DNA of 33,364 nt from an uncultured Lachnospiraceae bacterium (GTDB lineage Bacteria; Bacillota; Clostridia; Lachnospirales; Lachnospiraceae): NCBI GenBank assembly GCA_947626945.1, contig CANQUC010000001.1:1-33364 (forward strand). The letters run 5' to 3'. The notes beneath the pieces were generated by a model. That model was not told the DNA's origin and did no database searches. It saw nothing but the letters and a program-made list of their open reading frames with translations. Numbering within the stretch: position 1 is the stretch's first letter; each line of letters opens with the position of its first letter. Both the position numbers and the translations under genes were made by a program. This document shows positions 15,721-24,277 of this stretch, piece after piece.

Positions 15721-17052
15721 ATGGCTCATTACACAAAGGAAGATATTCTTCGGATCGTAGAAGAAGAGGACGTGGAATTCATCCGTATGCAGTTTACGGA
15801 CATGTTTGGCGTGTTAAAAAACATGGCGGTGACTGCCGGGCAGCTGGAAAAGGCCCTGGACAACCGGTGCGTCATTGACGGATATTCTATAGAAGGTCTG
15901 GCAAGGATCGAAGAGTCCGATATGTATCTGGTACCGGATCTGGATACCTTTACCATTTTCCCCTGGCGGCCCCAGCAGGGAAAGGTGGCCAGGCTGATCT
16001 GCAATGTGGTGGACATCAACGGAAATCCAAACAGAAACGATTCCCGTTATGTGCTGCAGCAGGTCATTCAGGAAGCAAAGGACATGGGATACACTTTTGA
16101 GGCCGGCCCGGAGGTGGAATTTTTCCTGTTTGAGACTGACGACAACGGACAGCCCACCACCATCACCCATGAGCATGCGGGTTATTTTGACCTGGGCCCT
16201 CTGGATCAGGGAGAAAATCTGCGGCGGGATATGGTGCTGATGCTGGAGGAGATGGGCTATGATATCCTTTCCTCCCACCATGAAATCGCGCCCTCCCAGC
16301 ATGAGATCGATTTCAAATACGACGAGGCGCTGGTGACGGCTGACAATGTCATGACCTTCAAGCTGGTCATCAAAACCCTCGCAAAGCGCCATGGCATGTA
16401 TGCCACCTTTATGCCCAAACCAAAGTCAGACGCGGAGGGATCCGGCATGCACATCAATATGTCTCTGTCAAAGGAAGGCAAAAACGTATTTTATGATCCC
16501 AAAAATGATCTGGAGCTTAGCGATGAGGCGTATTATTTCATGGGCGGCATCATGAAACATATCTCTGCCATCACTGCCATCACCAATCCTTTGGTGAACT
16601 CCTACAAGCGGCTGATCCCGGGCTTTGAGGCGCCGGTCTATGTGGCGTGGTCTATGGCAAACAGAAGCTCTCTGATCCGGATCCCCGCGTCACGGGGAGA
16701 AAATACCCGTATCGAGCTGCGTTCCCCGGATCCCGCGGCCAATCCCTATCTGGCGCTGGCGGTGTGCTTAAAGGCAGGCCTGGAGGGGATCAAAAACAAG
16801 ATCCTGCCGCCCGGTCAGGTGACAAAGAATATTTATGCCATGACGGAAAAGGAGCGGGAAGAGGCCGGAATCCAGGCGCTGCCCGCCAATCTGAAAGAGG
16901 CTTTGGAGGCGCTTAAGCAGGACAGCCTGATCGTAGAGACTCTGGGAAAAGAGCTTGCGGAAAAATATATCGCGTCCAAAAAAGAAGAGTGGAGCGCGTA
17001 TCAGGCGCAGATCACTTCCTGGGAAGTAGAACAGTATCTGTATCAGCACTAA
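15721..17052 (+). CDS. glnA: Type I glutamine synthetase
   Basis: 443-aa enzyme joining ammonia and glutamate to glutamine with ATP. The beta-grasp N-terminal domain (about 15-100) includes VIDGYSIEGLARIEESDMYL. The catalytic domain includes FEAGPEVEFFLF, SHHEIAPSQHEIDFKYDEAL, GSGMHINMSLS, YKRLIPGFEAPVYVAWSMAN and NRSSLIRIPASRGENTRIEL. Length matches the short Gram-positive type I-alpha enzymes (about 440-450), which lack the adenylylation loop. ATG 15721 follows AAAAGGAG with 8 nt; an in-frame GTG at 15712 is part of that SD and is rejected. The ANTAR gene follows 33 bp later, a pairing consistent with nitrogen control. Confidence 0.95.
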   Translation: MAHYTKEDILRIVEEEDVEFIRMQFTDMFGVLKNMAVTAGQLEKALDNRCVIDGYSIEGLARIEESDMYLVPDLDTFTIFPWRPQQGKVARLICNVVDINGNPNRNDSRYVLQQVIQEAKDMGYTFEAGPEVEFFLFETDDNGQPTTITHEHAGYFDLGPLDQGENLRRDMVLMLEEMGYDILSSHHEIAPSQHEIDFKYDEALVTADNVMTFKLVIKTLAKRHGMYATFMPKPKSDAEGSGMHINMSLSKEGKNVFYDPKNDLELSDEAYYFMGGIMKHISAITAITNPLVNSYKRLIPGFEAPVYVAWSMANRSSLIRIPASRGENTRIELRSPDPAANPYLALAVCLKAGLEGIKNKILPPGQVTKNIYAMTEKEREEAGIQALPANLKEALEALKQDSLIVETLGKELAEKYIASKKEEWSAYQAQITSWEVEQYLYQH

Positions 17053-17085
17053 ATACAGAAGTTCTCACAAGGGAGGGATACGCAT

Positions 17086-17637
17086 TTGACCAATGTAATC
17101 GTAGCGTTCCCGAAAATAGAAGATGCCAAGGGGATCCGGAACCTGCTGATGAAGTACGGATTTGATGTTTCCGGCGTATGCACCTCCGGCGCCAGAACGC
17201 TGGCGCTGGCCTATGAGCTTGGCAGCTGTGTGATTGTCTGCGGATATCAGCTGACAGATATGATCTACGAAGAGCTCTGGGAATCTATGCCCGATCATAC
17301 CAAAATGCTGCTGCTGACCGGAAAGGATCTGTGGTCGGACTGCGCGGAAAAAGGCATTTTGTTCTTGCCCATGCCTTTTAAGGCCAGAGACCTGATCGAA
17401 ACCATGAACATGATCGAAGCCCAGATTTTGGCCGGCAGGCGGAAGCGGCGGAACGGACCCAGAGTCCGGGACAGTGCCGAAGAGGAGATCATCAGACAGG
17501 CAAAAAATATTTTGCGGGAACGAAACCGTATGAATGAACAGGAGGCCCACCGCTATCTGCAGAAATGCAGCATGGAAAACGGAGCCGATCTGGCGGAAAC
17601 CGCGCGGATGGTGCTGAGCATTTTTCAGGATACATGA
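17086..17637 (+). CDS. ANTAR-domain response regulator (putative antiterminator) with degenerate receiver
   Basis: 183-aa protein of the NasT/AmiR type. The N-terminal receiver-like domain (about 1-115) lacks the phospho-acceptor Asp: the strand reads CVIVCGYQLTDM, with C52/G53 where Asp is expected. K99 in PMPFKARDL is retained. A short coiled region follows, then the three-helix ANTAR domain (about 128-181: AEEEIIRQAKNILRERNRMN, EQEAHRYLQKCSMEN, ETARMVLSIF). ANTAR domains bind paired RNA hairpins and block termination. Start is TTG 17086, 7 nt after GGGAGGGA. It lies directly behind glnA and probably shares its promoter, so nitrogen-responsive RNA-level control is likely. No target hairpin pair is visible in the glnA leader. 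Confidence 0.9.
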   Translation: MTNVIVAFPKIEDAKGIRNLLMKYGFDVSGVCTSGARTLALAYELGSCVIVCGYQLTDMIYEELWESMPDHTKMLLLTGKDLWSDCAEKGILFLPMPFKARDLIETMNMIEAQILAGRRKRRNGPRVRDSAEEEIIRQAKNILRERNRMNEQEAHRYLQKCSMENGADLAETARMVLSIFQDT

Positions 17638-17648
17638 GGAGCGTCAAG

Positions 17649-19256
17649 GTGAAACGGGTAAAACTGATCGTCGCGTATGACGGAACTGCATATTGCGGAT
17701 GGCAGATTCAGAAAAACGGCATTACCGTGGAAGAGGTGCTGAATACACATCTGAGCCGGCTTCTGGGGGAGGACATCCATGTGACGGGAGCAAGCCGCAC
17801 GGACGCGGGGGTTCACGCTCTGGGAAATGTGGCGGTATTTGATACCAACACAAAGATTCCCGGGGAGAAAATCTCCTATGCCCTGAACCAGAGCCTGCCG
17901 GAGGATATCCGTATCCGGGGCTCAAAAGAGGTGGAGCCGGATTTTCATCCCAGGTATCACAACAGCGTGAAAACCTATGAATACCGGATCTACAACAGCC
18001 CTTTTGAAATGCCCCTCTGCCGCGGCAATACTTATTTTTTCCATCGGAAACTGGATACGGAGAAAATGCAGGCGGCGGCGGATTATCTGCTGGGCGAGCA
18101 TGACTTTGCGGCTTTCTGCTCCTCTCATGCCCAGGTGAGGGAGACTACCCGCACCATATACCGGGCCCGGGTTCTTACGGAGGAAGAACAGCCTGCCGGG
18201 GAAGAAACAGGCGGGCGGCTGATCCGCTTTCAGATTTCCGGAAACGGGTTTCTCTATAATATGGTACGGATCATTGCGGGTACGCTGATTGAGGTGGGAC
18301 TGTCCAAGTATCCGCCGGAGCATATGAAAGAAATCCTTGAGGGCAGAGACCGGGAGCAGGCCGGAGCCTGCGCCCCCGCCAAAGGGCTGACGCTTCTGGG
18401 AATCCGGTACGAACAGACGCTGGCGGATCAGCTGCTTGTATGCAACGAACGGATGCACTACAGTCTGGTGCAGAAAGAGATACCCAGAAAGCATGAGGCA
18501 TGCCTCATCATTTTTCGCTGTGAAAAGGAATTGCTGGCGGATCTGATCGTCCGCATGACAAAAAAATCTTTCCGGCTGGGAGCAAAGCGATTTTATGTGC
18601 GGCATATGGAAACGCCGGTGCTTGCCGGAGAACTGGCGCCCTCCAGACGCAACCGGTATGAGGGCGGAGAATTTTTTACGGCGGGCGATTTTCGCTATGT
18701 GCTGGATCATGAGATCTGGCAGATGGATCGGGATCTGCGGGCAGATCCTCCCGGACAGCCGGATCCTCTCTTGGTACTCCCTCTGAAAAAAGAGGAGGTT
18801 CCGCTGTTTTGCGGCATGTATCAGAAGTGCTTTTTTGGAATGCCCTGTACCATGCAGCTAAGTGAGGAGCAAGCCCGGGATCTGGTCTGGAACGGTCAGG
18901 AGTGTACAAAGCGGGAACAGGCCTATCTGGTATGGCAGGAGCATGTGCCGGTAGGACTGCTGATCCTGAAGAAGGCGGCGTGGGACCCGGACGGTCTTTT
19001 GATCTCCGCCATGGGAGTGGAAGGAAAATACCGGAAAAAGGGAATCGGAAAAAAACTGCTTACATGGACGGCAAATAAGGCCGTCGCCCTTGGAAAAAAG
19101 CGGGTGACTCTGGAGGTATCCTCCAAAAACAAAAGGGCACTGTCCCTGTATGAACAAAACGGATTTTTCCGGATCCGCTCCGGGGAAAGCCGCTGGTACC
19201 GGTGCGACGACCGGGCGGATCGACGGAGAATCCCGGAGAATTCCGAAAAAAGCTGA
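17649..19256 (+). CDS. truA: tRNA pseudouridine synthase TruA fused to a GNAT acetyltransferase
   Basis: 535 aa, about twice normal TruA length (near 245). Residues 1-255 are TruA, which makes pseudouridine at tRNA positions 38-40: VKLIVAYDGTAYCGWQ at the start, catalytic D52 in ASRTDAGVHALG, and FLYNMVRIIAGTLIEVG. The frame then continues without a stop into about 110 unrecognised residues and a C-terminal GNAT fold (about 370-520) with the acetyl-CoA loop VEGKYRKKGIGKKLL and ALSLYEQNGFF. No SD precedes any internal Met at the junction, so a true fusion is favoured over two genes. GTG 17649 is preferred as start (GAGGAG 7 nt upstream, TruA-like N-terminus). ATG 17634, overlapping the ANTAR stop as ATGA, is the alternative. 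Cotranscribed with the ANTAR gene. Confidence 0.88.
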   Translation: MKRVKLIVAYDGTAYCGWQIQKNGITVEEVLNTHLSRLLGEDIHVTGASRTDAGVHALGNVAVFDTNTKIPGEKISYALNQSLPEDIRIRGSKEVEPDFHPRYHNSVKTYEYRIYNSPFEMPLCRGNTYFFHRKLDTEKMQAAADYLLGEHDFAAFCSSHAQVRETTRTIYRARVLTEEEQPAGEETGGRLIRFQISGNGFLYNMVRIIAGTLIEVGLSKYPPEHMKEILEGRDREQAGACAPAKGLTLLGIRYEQTLADQLLVCNERMHYSLVQKEIPRKHEACLIIFRCEKELLADLIVRMTKKSFRLGAKRFYVRHMETPVLAGELAPSRRNRYEGGEFFTAGDFRYVLDHEIWQMDRDLRADPPGQPDPLLVLPLKKEEVPLFCGMYQKCFFGMPCTMQLSEEQARDLVWNGQECTKREQAYLVWQEHVPVGLLILKKAAWDPDGLLISAMGVEGKYRKKGIGKKLLTWTANKAVALGKKRVTLEVSSKNKRALSLYEQNGFFRIRSGESRWYRCDDRADRRRIPENSEKS

Positions 19257-19275
19257 CAATTTTGGCAAAATATGC

Positions 19276-19305
19276 TTGCAAGACAGCTTTGTTCTGTGCT
19301 ATACT
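19276..19305 (+). promoter_or_regulatory. Promoter of rpsB-tsf
   Basis: TTGCAA (19276-19281), an 18-bp spacer and TATACT (19300-19305) lie about 120 bp before rpsB and 20 bp after truA. Confidence 0.65.
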
Positions 19306-19423
19306 GTTACGGCGTGAAAAAACACATATGCTGATCTTCAGGACGGTGTTCCATAATCAGGGCTTTTTGGGATAGCCTGAAGAGAGGAAGCATATGGAAG
19401 AAAAACCAAATGGAGGTAAAAAA
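19306..19423 (+). promoter_or_regulatory. Structured rpsB leader with an upstream in-frame start
   Basis: The transcribed leader can form TCTTCAGG (19335-19342) / CCTGAAGA (19376-19383), an 8-bp perfect stem enclosing about 33 nt. An in-frame ATG at 19394 with its own AGAGAGGAAG lies 30 nt before the usual rpsB start. Control by S2 itself is a reasonable guess by analogy with other ribosomal protein leaders, but is not shown here. Confidence 0.4.
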
Positions 19424-20176
19424 ATGAGCGTTATTTCAATGAAGCAGTTACTGGAAGCAGGTGTGCACTTCGGACACCAGACGAGAAGATGGAACCCCAA
19501 GATGGCTCCCTACATCTACACGGAAAGAAACGGCATTTACATCATCGACCTGCAGAAATCTGTAGGAAAGGTAGATGAAGCCTACAAGGCAGTAGTGGAT
19601 ATCGTGGCGGATGGCGGCACCATTCTTTTTGTGGGAACCAAGAAGCAGGCCCAGGACGCCATCAGGGCAGAGGCTGAGCGCTGCGGCATGTTCTATGTAA
19701 ACGAGAGATGGCTGGGCGGCATGCTCACCAACTTCAAGACCATTCAGAGCCGGATCGCGAGGCTGAAAACCATCGAGAAGATGCAGGAAGACGGCACTTT
19801 TGACGTGCTTCCCAAGAAAGAAGTCATTGCCCTGAAGAAAGAAATGGAAAAACTGGAAAGAAACCTTGGCGGAATCAAGGATATGAGAAAGCTCCCCGAC
19901 GCCATTTTTGTAGTGGATCCCAAGAAAGAGCGGATCTGCGTGCAGGAAGCCCACACTCTTGGCATTCCTCTGATCGGTATCGCGGACACCAACTGCGATC
20001 CTGAGGAACTGGATTACATTATCCCTGGCAACGACGACGCGATCCGTGCGGTGAAGCTGATCGTTTCCAAGATGGCTGATGCGGTAGTAGAGGCCAATCA
20101 GGGCGAGGTTCTGGTAGATGCAGAGGGAACGGCAGAGGAGCCTGCCGAAGAGGAAGAGGCCGCTTCGGAAGAATAA
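19424..20176 (+). CDS. rpsB: 30S ribosomal protein S2
   Basis: 250-aa small-subunit protein. Family landmarks are [20 protein letters not shown] at the N-terminus, [45 protein letters not shown] and [16 protein letters not shown]. An acidic tail ([13 protein letters not shown]) ends it. The start at 19424 follows GGAGGTAAAAAA and gives the normal S2 N-terminus; a start at 19394 would add ten residues and also has an SD. tsf follows after 78 bp, the conserved rpsB-tsf order. A small CCGGCA/TGCCGG hairpin (20198-20220) lies in the gap. Confidence 0.97.
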   Translation: MSVISMKQLLEAGVHFGHQTRRWNPKMAPYIYTERNGIYIIDLQKSVGKVDEAYKAVVDIVADGGTILFVGTKKQAQDAIRAEAERCGMFYVNERWLGGMLTNFKTIQSRIARLKTIEKMQEDGTFDVLPKKEVIALKKEMEKLERNLGGIKDMRKLPDAIFVVDPKKERICVQEAHTLGIPLIGIADTNCDPEELDYIIPGNDDAIRAVKLIVSKMADAVVEANQGEVLVDAEGTAEEPAEEEEAASEE

Positions 20177-20254
20177 TCCCGGTATCATGACAAAATCCCG
20201 GCAGAACAGGTTTTTGCCGGAAACACCATAAACAGATCAATGGAGGAATCAATC

Positions 20255-21178
20255 ATGGCGATTACAGCTTCAATGGTAAAAGAATTGAGAGAGATGACCG
20301 GCGCCGGAATGATGGACTGCAAAAAGGCGCTGAACGAGACAGACGGCAATATGGATGCCGCTGTTGAGTATCTGAGAAAAAACGGACAGGCCAAGGCTGA
20401 GAAAAAGGCAAGCCGTATTGCGGCCGAGGGCATTGTAAAGGCAGTTGTTGTGGACAACAAGAAAGCTGCCATTGTGGAAGTAAACAGTGAGACGGACTTT
20501 GTGGCAAAGAACGAAGACTTCCAGAATTATGTGGCGGACGTGGCGGCACAGGCGCTGGATTCCAATGCGCCGGATATTGACGCGTTCCTTGCAGAAACAT
20601 GGAAAGCAGACGCTTCCAAGACTGTCAGAGACGCTCTGACAGATAAGATCGCGGTGATCGGGGAGAAACTTTCCATCCGCCGTTTTGAAAAGATTGACAG
20701 CGACGGCGTGGTAGTTTCCTATATTCATGGCGGCGGACGCATCGGCGTTCTGGTAGAGGGCGAGGGCCCCAACACAGACCAGGTAAGAGAAGCCCTTACC
20801 AACGTGGCAATGCAGGTAGCCGCTCTGTCTCCCAAGTATGTGTCTCAGGCGGAGGTTTCCGAGGAATACAAGGAGCATGAGAAAGAGATCCTTCTGGCGC
20901 AGGCCAAGAATGATCCCAAAAACGCAAGCAAACCTGAAAACATCATTGAGAAGATGATCATCGGCCGTCTGAATAAAGAGCTGAAGGAAGTCTGCCTGCT
21001 GGATCAGGCCTATGTAAAGGACGGCGATCTGACCGTTGCCAAATATCTGGATCAGGTATCCAAGGCAGCGGGAGAAAAAGTTTCCGTGAGAAAGTTTGTC
21101 CGCTATGAAACAGGCGAAGGTTTAGAGAAAAAAGAAGAAAACTTCGCGGAAGAAGTCGCGAAACAGATGGGAATGTAA
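20255..21178 (+). CDS. tsf: Translation elongation factor Ts
   Basis: 307-aa guanine nucleotide exchange factor for EF-Tu. The N-terminal UBA-like segment MVKELREMTGAGMMDCKKAL is diagnostic. VEVNSETDFVAKNEDF, which contains the TDFV motif contacting EF-Tu, begins near residue 76. YIHGGGRIGVLVE and the C-terminal FVRYETGEGLEKKEENFAEE complete the family pattern. GGAGGA precedes ATG 20255 by 7 nt; an ATG at 20240 overlaps that SD and is rejected. Second gene of the rpsB operon, closed by a terminator. Confidence 0.97.
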   Translation: MAITASMVKELREMTGAGMMDCKKALNETDGNMDAAVEYLRKNGQAKAEKKASRIAAEGIVKAVVVDNKKAAIVEVNSETDFVAKNEDFQNYVADVAAQALDSNAPDIDAFLAETWKADASKTVRDALTDKIAVIGEKLSIRRFEKIDSDGVVVSYIHGGGRIGVLVEGEGPNTDQVREALTNVAMQVAALSPKYVSQAEVSEEYKEHEKEILLAQAKNDPKNASKPENIIEKMIIGRLNKELKEVCLLDQAYVKDGDLTVAKYLDQVSKAAGEKVSVRKFVRYETGEGLEKKEENFAEEVAKQMGM

Positions 21179-21209
21179 GTGTTTTGCACAAGCGCGGCAA
21201 ATAGGCAAA

Positions 21210-21246
21210 AAGGTCGATGCGAGGATACTCGTGATCGGCCTTTTTT
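21210..21246 (+). terminator. Intrinsic terminator after tsf
   Basis: AAGGTCGAT (21210-21218) pairs with ATCGGCCTT (21234-21242; one G-U). GCGAG/CTCGT extends the stem to a GATA loop, with one bulge. T's follow from 21241. It marks the boundary between the housekeeping operon and the AT-rich island. Confidence 0.85.
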
Positions 21247-21286
21247 ATTTGATGTAGGCACTTTTTTATTATAATCAGGAATCTGT

Positions 21287-21613
21287 TTATAATGAATTCC
21301 TTTTTATAGAATAAACCAGGTCTAAAACAATCTGAAGTTCATTTAAGGTGCAGGAAGACAATAAGTTATTTAGTTCCTGCAGCTGTTTCTTTTTTTTATC
21401 ATCTTGTGGAAATATAATATTGTCCAGAGACATATTCAGTGTAGTGGCAATTTTAAATAAAACTTCTATAGATGGTCTGCGGTGTTCGCTTTCTATATGC
21501 TTCAAATGAGTAGGTGTAATTCCGATTACCTCGGAAAAAGCTTCCTGTGAAAGAGCATTTTTTATTCTGGCCTCCTTGATGGCATTTCCTAATTCTCCTT
21601 TTGCAATCGTCAT
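21287..21613 (-). CDS. XRE-family transcriptional regulator
   Basis: 108-aa protein with an N-terminal Cro/C1-type HTH (about 7-65): LGNAIKEARIKNALSQEAFS, IGITPTHLKHIESEHRRPSI and VLFKIATTLNMSLDNIIF. A short helical tail (about 75-105) probably dimerises. AAGGAG lies 8 nt before the start on the minus strand. It is divergent from the WG-repeat lipoprotein gene 107 bp away, and an operator-like palindrome covers that gene's -10 box. Base composition is clearly more AT-rich than the flanking tsf, suggesting acquisition together with the next two genes. Confidence 0.88.
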   Translation of the reverse strand: MTIAKGELGNAIKEARIKNALSQEAFSEVIGITPTHLKHIESEHRRPSIEVLFKIATTLNMSLDNIIFPQDDKKKKQLQELNNLLSSCTLNELQIVLDLVYSIKRNSL

Positions 21614-21658
21614 ATCTTTCAGCTCCTTTTTTAGTTAGCATACAGGTATATTTTTTTC

Positions 21659-21687
21659 TTGAAAATTAGCTTAAAGAGATATATAAT
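21659..21687 (+). promoter_or_regulatory. Promoter of the WG-repeat lipoprotein gene
   Basis: TTGAAA (21659-21664), 17 bp, TATAAT (21682-21687): near-consensus sigma-A promoter 33 bp before the ATG. Confidence 0.8.
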
Positions 21688-21693
21688 ATCTCT
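21675..21693. promoter_or_regulatory. Palindromic operator over the -10 box
   Basis: AGAGATATATAATATCTCT has 7-bp perfect arms (AGAGATA/TATCTCT) around a TATAA centre that is the -10 box. Its place between a divergent XRE regulator and its neighbour makes it the likely operator; binding is inferred. Confidence 0.65.
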
Positions 21694-21720
21694 AAAAGAG
21701 ACCAAAGGAGAGGCGATAAA

Positions 21721-23316
21721 ATGAAGAGAGTTATGTACTGTTGTTTGATAATGATATTTAGCTGCTTTTGGATTGTTGGCTGTTCCTCTAAAAAAGGCAA
21801 TTCCATTGTAGGTACCTGGACTACTACAGATGAGGGGTCTGCTATAACAATGCGATTTTATGAAGACGGTTCCTGTATCAACGTTCCATATCGAACAGAT
21901 ACAAGTGCTGATGTTGTGTCGTATAAGCAACAGGATGATGGAATGATTATTTTTACTATGGAATGGGACGGAACTATTATACTTGAGCCCACAGATAATA
22001 AGGAAGAAGCTTTGGAGGACAGATATAAGTATTGCCTTTCCGGCGACAAACTATATATGTATCGGAGAGAATTTACAAGACAAGATCAGGAAGCTATTCC
22101 GATTGAAGAGGAGAGTGATGCAGAGAAAATTTCAACGGAAAACTCAGAGGTCCCACAGGAAACAGAGAGCGATTTTGCGCTTAATAAAGCTGACGATTGC
22201 AGATTCAGCGAAGATCTGGCCTGGATAGACAGAGTCACTTTTAAGGCAATCATTGATAAAGACGGGAAACTGCTCTCACGGTATACGGCGGGAGACAGTC
22301 AGACTACAGCCGGTCTCCAGGTAACTCCTTTTTCCAATGGATTTGCCTCTATAAAATCAAACAGCTCATTTAATGTAGTAAATACCGAGGGAGATATTGT
22401 CAGCACCTATTTTTTGGACGACAATAACAGGATGATAGCTTTTGGAGACGGTTATACGTTGATGGAGGAGCACAACGCAGATTTTGATACTTCAGAATAT
22501 ATATACAGAATCTATGATGCTACCGGTCATACAATAGAAGAATTCAAGGAAGACGAGCCAATTCCTGAGAATGGCACTTACTTCTGCGGAAAAGGAATGT
22601 TTTGTATCGGTTTTAATGATTTTTATTCTGTCAATGCCCGCAAATGGACGACCTTAGAGAATGCGGCCCATTCCCAGATTCAGTTTTATGATGATTTTGC
22701 GGTGGTTTCTTCAGAGGGATTGACCGTGATGAATACAAAGGGAGAGGTAAGTGAAAGATCTCTTGAAAATTTACCTGTAAAAGATGTGAATGCAGCTCCG
22801 GTAAAGAATGGCGTTTGCGTTTTGAGAAATTCCAGCGAAAAGTATTTGGCGGTATATCATTTTGATACAGGGGAGGTTTATCAGATCGATGCTTCTTATG
22901 CAGAAAAACTCAACTGGGAAAGTTCGTTGGAGTCTCTTACATTTGATAATGACAGGATTACTCTGGGGTTATCAGGAGCGGATGAAAAATCATATGTGGC
23001 CGTATTTGACAGACAGTGGAATATGATTATGGAACCGATAGAATACAAAAGATTTTTTTCGGACTATTGTGATGATCGGATGATCGTAAGTACTGAGACT
23101 GGTACACCCGTTTATGATGAAAACGGAGAAATTGTTTTTTCACTGGAGGATAAAGGGTATGTAAATGACGATTTTGTGAGAAATGGCTATCGTCCCTACG
23201 AAAATGGTGTTATGCAGGTCATTACTGATGATGGCGTTCAATATCTGGATATACAGGGAAAAGAATTGCTGAAACATATAGAGACCGGTTCGGTGAAAGA
23301 AATTGTGGTTCCATGA
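21721..23316 (+). CDS. Lipoprotein with WG-type repeats
   Basis: 531-aa exported lipoprotein. The signal peptide ends in lipobox IVGC, making C21 the lipidated residue. Residues about 28-115 form a small beta domain (GTWTTTDEGSAITMRFYEDG) like those in other clostridial lipoproteins. An acidic linker (about 120-155) follows. The rest (about 165-525) contains degenerate WG-like repeats in which a strand is followed by D/N-x-x-G: IIDKDGKLLSRY, VVNTEGDIVSTYF, VMNTKGEVSERS, VYDENGEIVFSL and YLDIQGKELLKHI. These suggest a beta-propeller-like surface domain. No enzyme motif is seen. AAAGGAGAGG precedes the ATG. The next gene starts 23 bp later, so they form an operon probably controlled by the divergent XRE protein. 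Confidence 0.8.
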   Translation: MKRVMYCCLIMIFSCFWIVGCSSKKGNSIVGTWTTTDEGSAITMRFYEDGSCINVPYRTDTSADVVSYKQQDDGMIIFTMEWDGTIILEPTDNKEEALEDRYKYCLSGDKLYMYRREFTRQDQEAIPIEEESDAEKISTENSEVPQETESDFALNKADDCRFSEDLAWIDRVTFKAIIDKDGKLLSRYTAGDSQTTAGLQVTPFSNGFASIKSNSSFNVVNTEGDIVSTYFLDDNNRMIAFGDGYTLMEEHNADFDTSEYIYRIYDATGHTIEEFKEDEPIPENGTYFCGKGMFCIGFNDFYSVNARKWTTLENAAHSQIQFYDDFAVVSSEGLTVMNTKGEVSERSLENLPVKDVNAAPVKNGVCVLRNSSEKYLAVYHFDTGEVYQIDASYAEKLNWESSLESLTFDNDRITLGLSGADEKSYVAVFDRQWNMIMEPIEYKRFFSDYCDDRMIVSTETGTPVYDENGEIVFSLEDKGYVNDDFVRNGYRPYENGVMQVITDDGVQYLDIQGKELLKHIETGSVKEIVVP

Positions 23317-23338
23317 GAACCGGCAGTAGGAGGTCAAA

Positions 23339-24277
23339 ATGGATCAAAACACACTAAAGATGTATTTGAAAAATGTGTATGAATTGGAGGCATCTGTATA
23401 TAGCCAGAAAAAGCTTGTCGATAATGTTTCATATCACATATATAACCTGCGGCAGATCAGAGAAAAATCATTGCTACAAGAGGAAACCTTGGATGATTAT
23501 TTAGATTTAGATGTTGCATGGGTGATTTTGAAATCAAGTATCGCAAGTGGCCCGATGCTGTTTTTTATTTTTTTGATGATCAAAACGGAGATAAATGGAG
23601 GACTTCGGCGTACCGGCGCATTTTCTCTTTTCATGGATTGGCTGCGTAACATTGGATGGTCGCTGCTGTTAGGCCTGGCCATAGGACTTGTTATTGAACT
23701 GGTAATTGTATTGGTTAATTTTTGCAGAGTCAGATTAGAAAATAGCAAAATAAAAGAAAAAAACCAATATATTATTGCAGAGAATGAAAAGAATACAAAA
23801 AATGCCAGACAGAAAATCAGTCTTTTGAATACGGAATTACATGACGTTCAAAATCAATACGAAAAGACAAAGGACATTTTAAATCAATATTATAGCAAAA
23901 ATATTATTTATCCAAAATACAGGAATCTGGTTGCAGTCAGTTCTTTTTATGAATACTTTTGTTCCGGCAGGTGCAGCCAGCTGGAGGGCCATGAAGGCGC
24001 ATATAACATATTTGAAACAGAAGTTCGGCTGGACAAAGTGATATGCAAACTGGACGAAGTAATCGAACAGTTGGAAGAAATAAGGAACAATCAGTATATG
24101 CTCTATTCCGCTATCAAAGAAGGAAACCGAAGGATAGGAGTGCTGTCAGATCAAATCAATAAGGCGGTTATGAGCTTAGATAATATAGAAAGTCATGCCC
24201 GAGTGACGGAATATTATGGCGAGATTACCGCTAAAAACACAGAATTCCTGAAGTGGATCCACATCCTGGACATATAA
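23339..24277 (+). CDS. Membrane protein with two helices and long coiled coils, unknown function
   Basis: 312-aa protein I do not recognise. An N-terminal helical region (1-58) precedes two membrane segments, about 61-81 (WVILKSSIASGPMLFFIFLM) and 106-129 (GWSLLLGLAIGLVIELVIVL). A long charged coiled coil runs about 131-190. A conserved-looking core has YFCSGRCSQLEGHEGAYNIF (207-226, with two Cys). A second coiled coil (about 230-285) contains KVICKLDEVIEQLEEIRNNQ. AGTAGGAGG precedes the ATG closely. It is cotranscribed with the lipoprotein and shares its AT-rich composition, so the two may act together at the envelope; that is inference from context. Confidence 0.8.
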   Translation: MDQNTLKMYLKNVYELEASVYSQKKLVDNVSYHIYNLRQIREKSLLQEETLDDYLDLDVAWVILKSSIASGPMLFFIFLMIKTEINGGLRRTGAFSLFMDWLRNIGWSLLLGLAIGLVIELVIVLVNFCRVRLENSKIKEKNQYIIAENEKNTKNARQKISLLNTELHDVQNQYEKTKDILNQYYSKNIIYPKYRNLVAVSSFYEYFCSGRCSQLEGHEGAYNIFETEVRLDKVICKLDEVIEQLEEIRNNQYMLYSAIKEGNRRIGVLSDQINKAVMSLDNIESHARVTEYYGEITAKNTEFLKWIHILDI

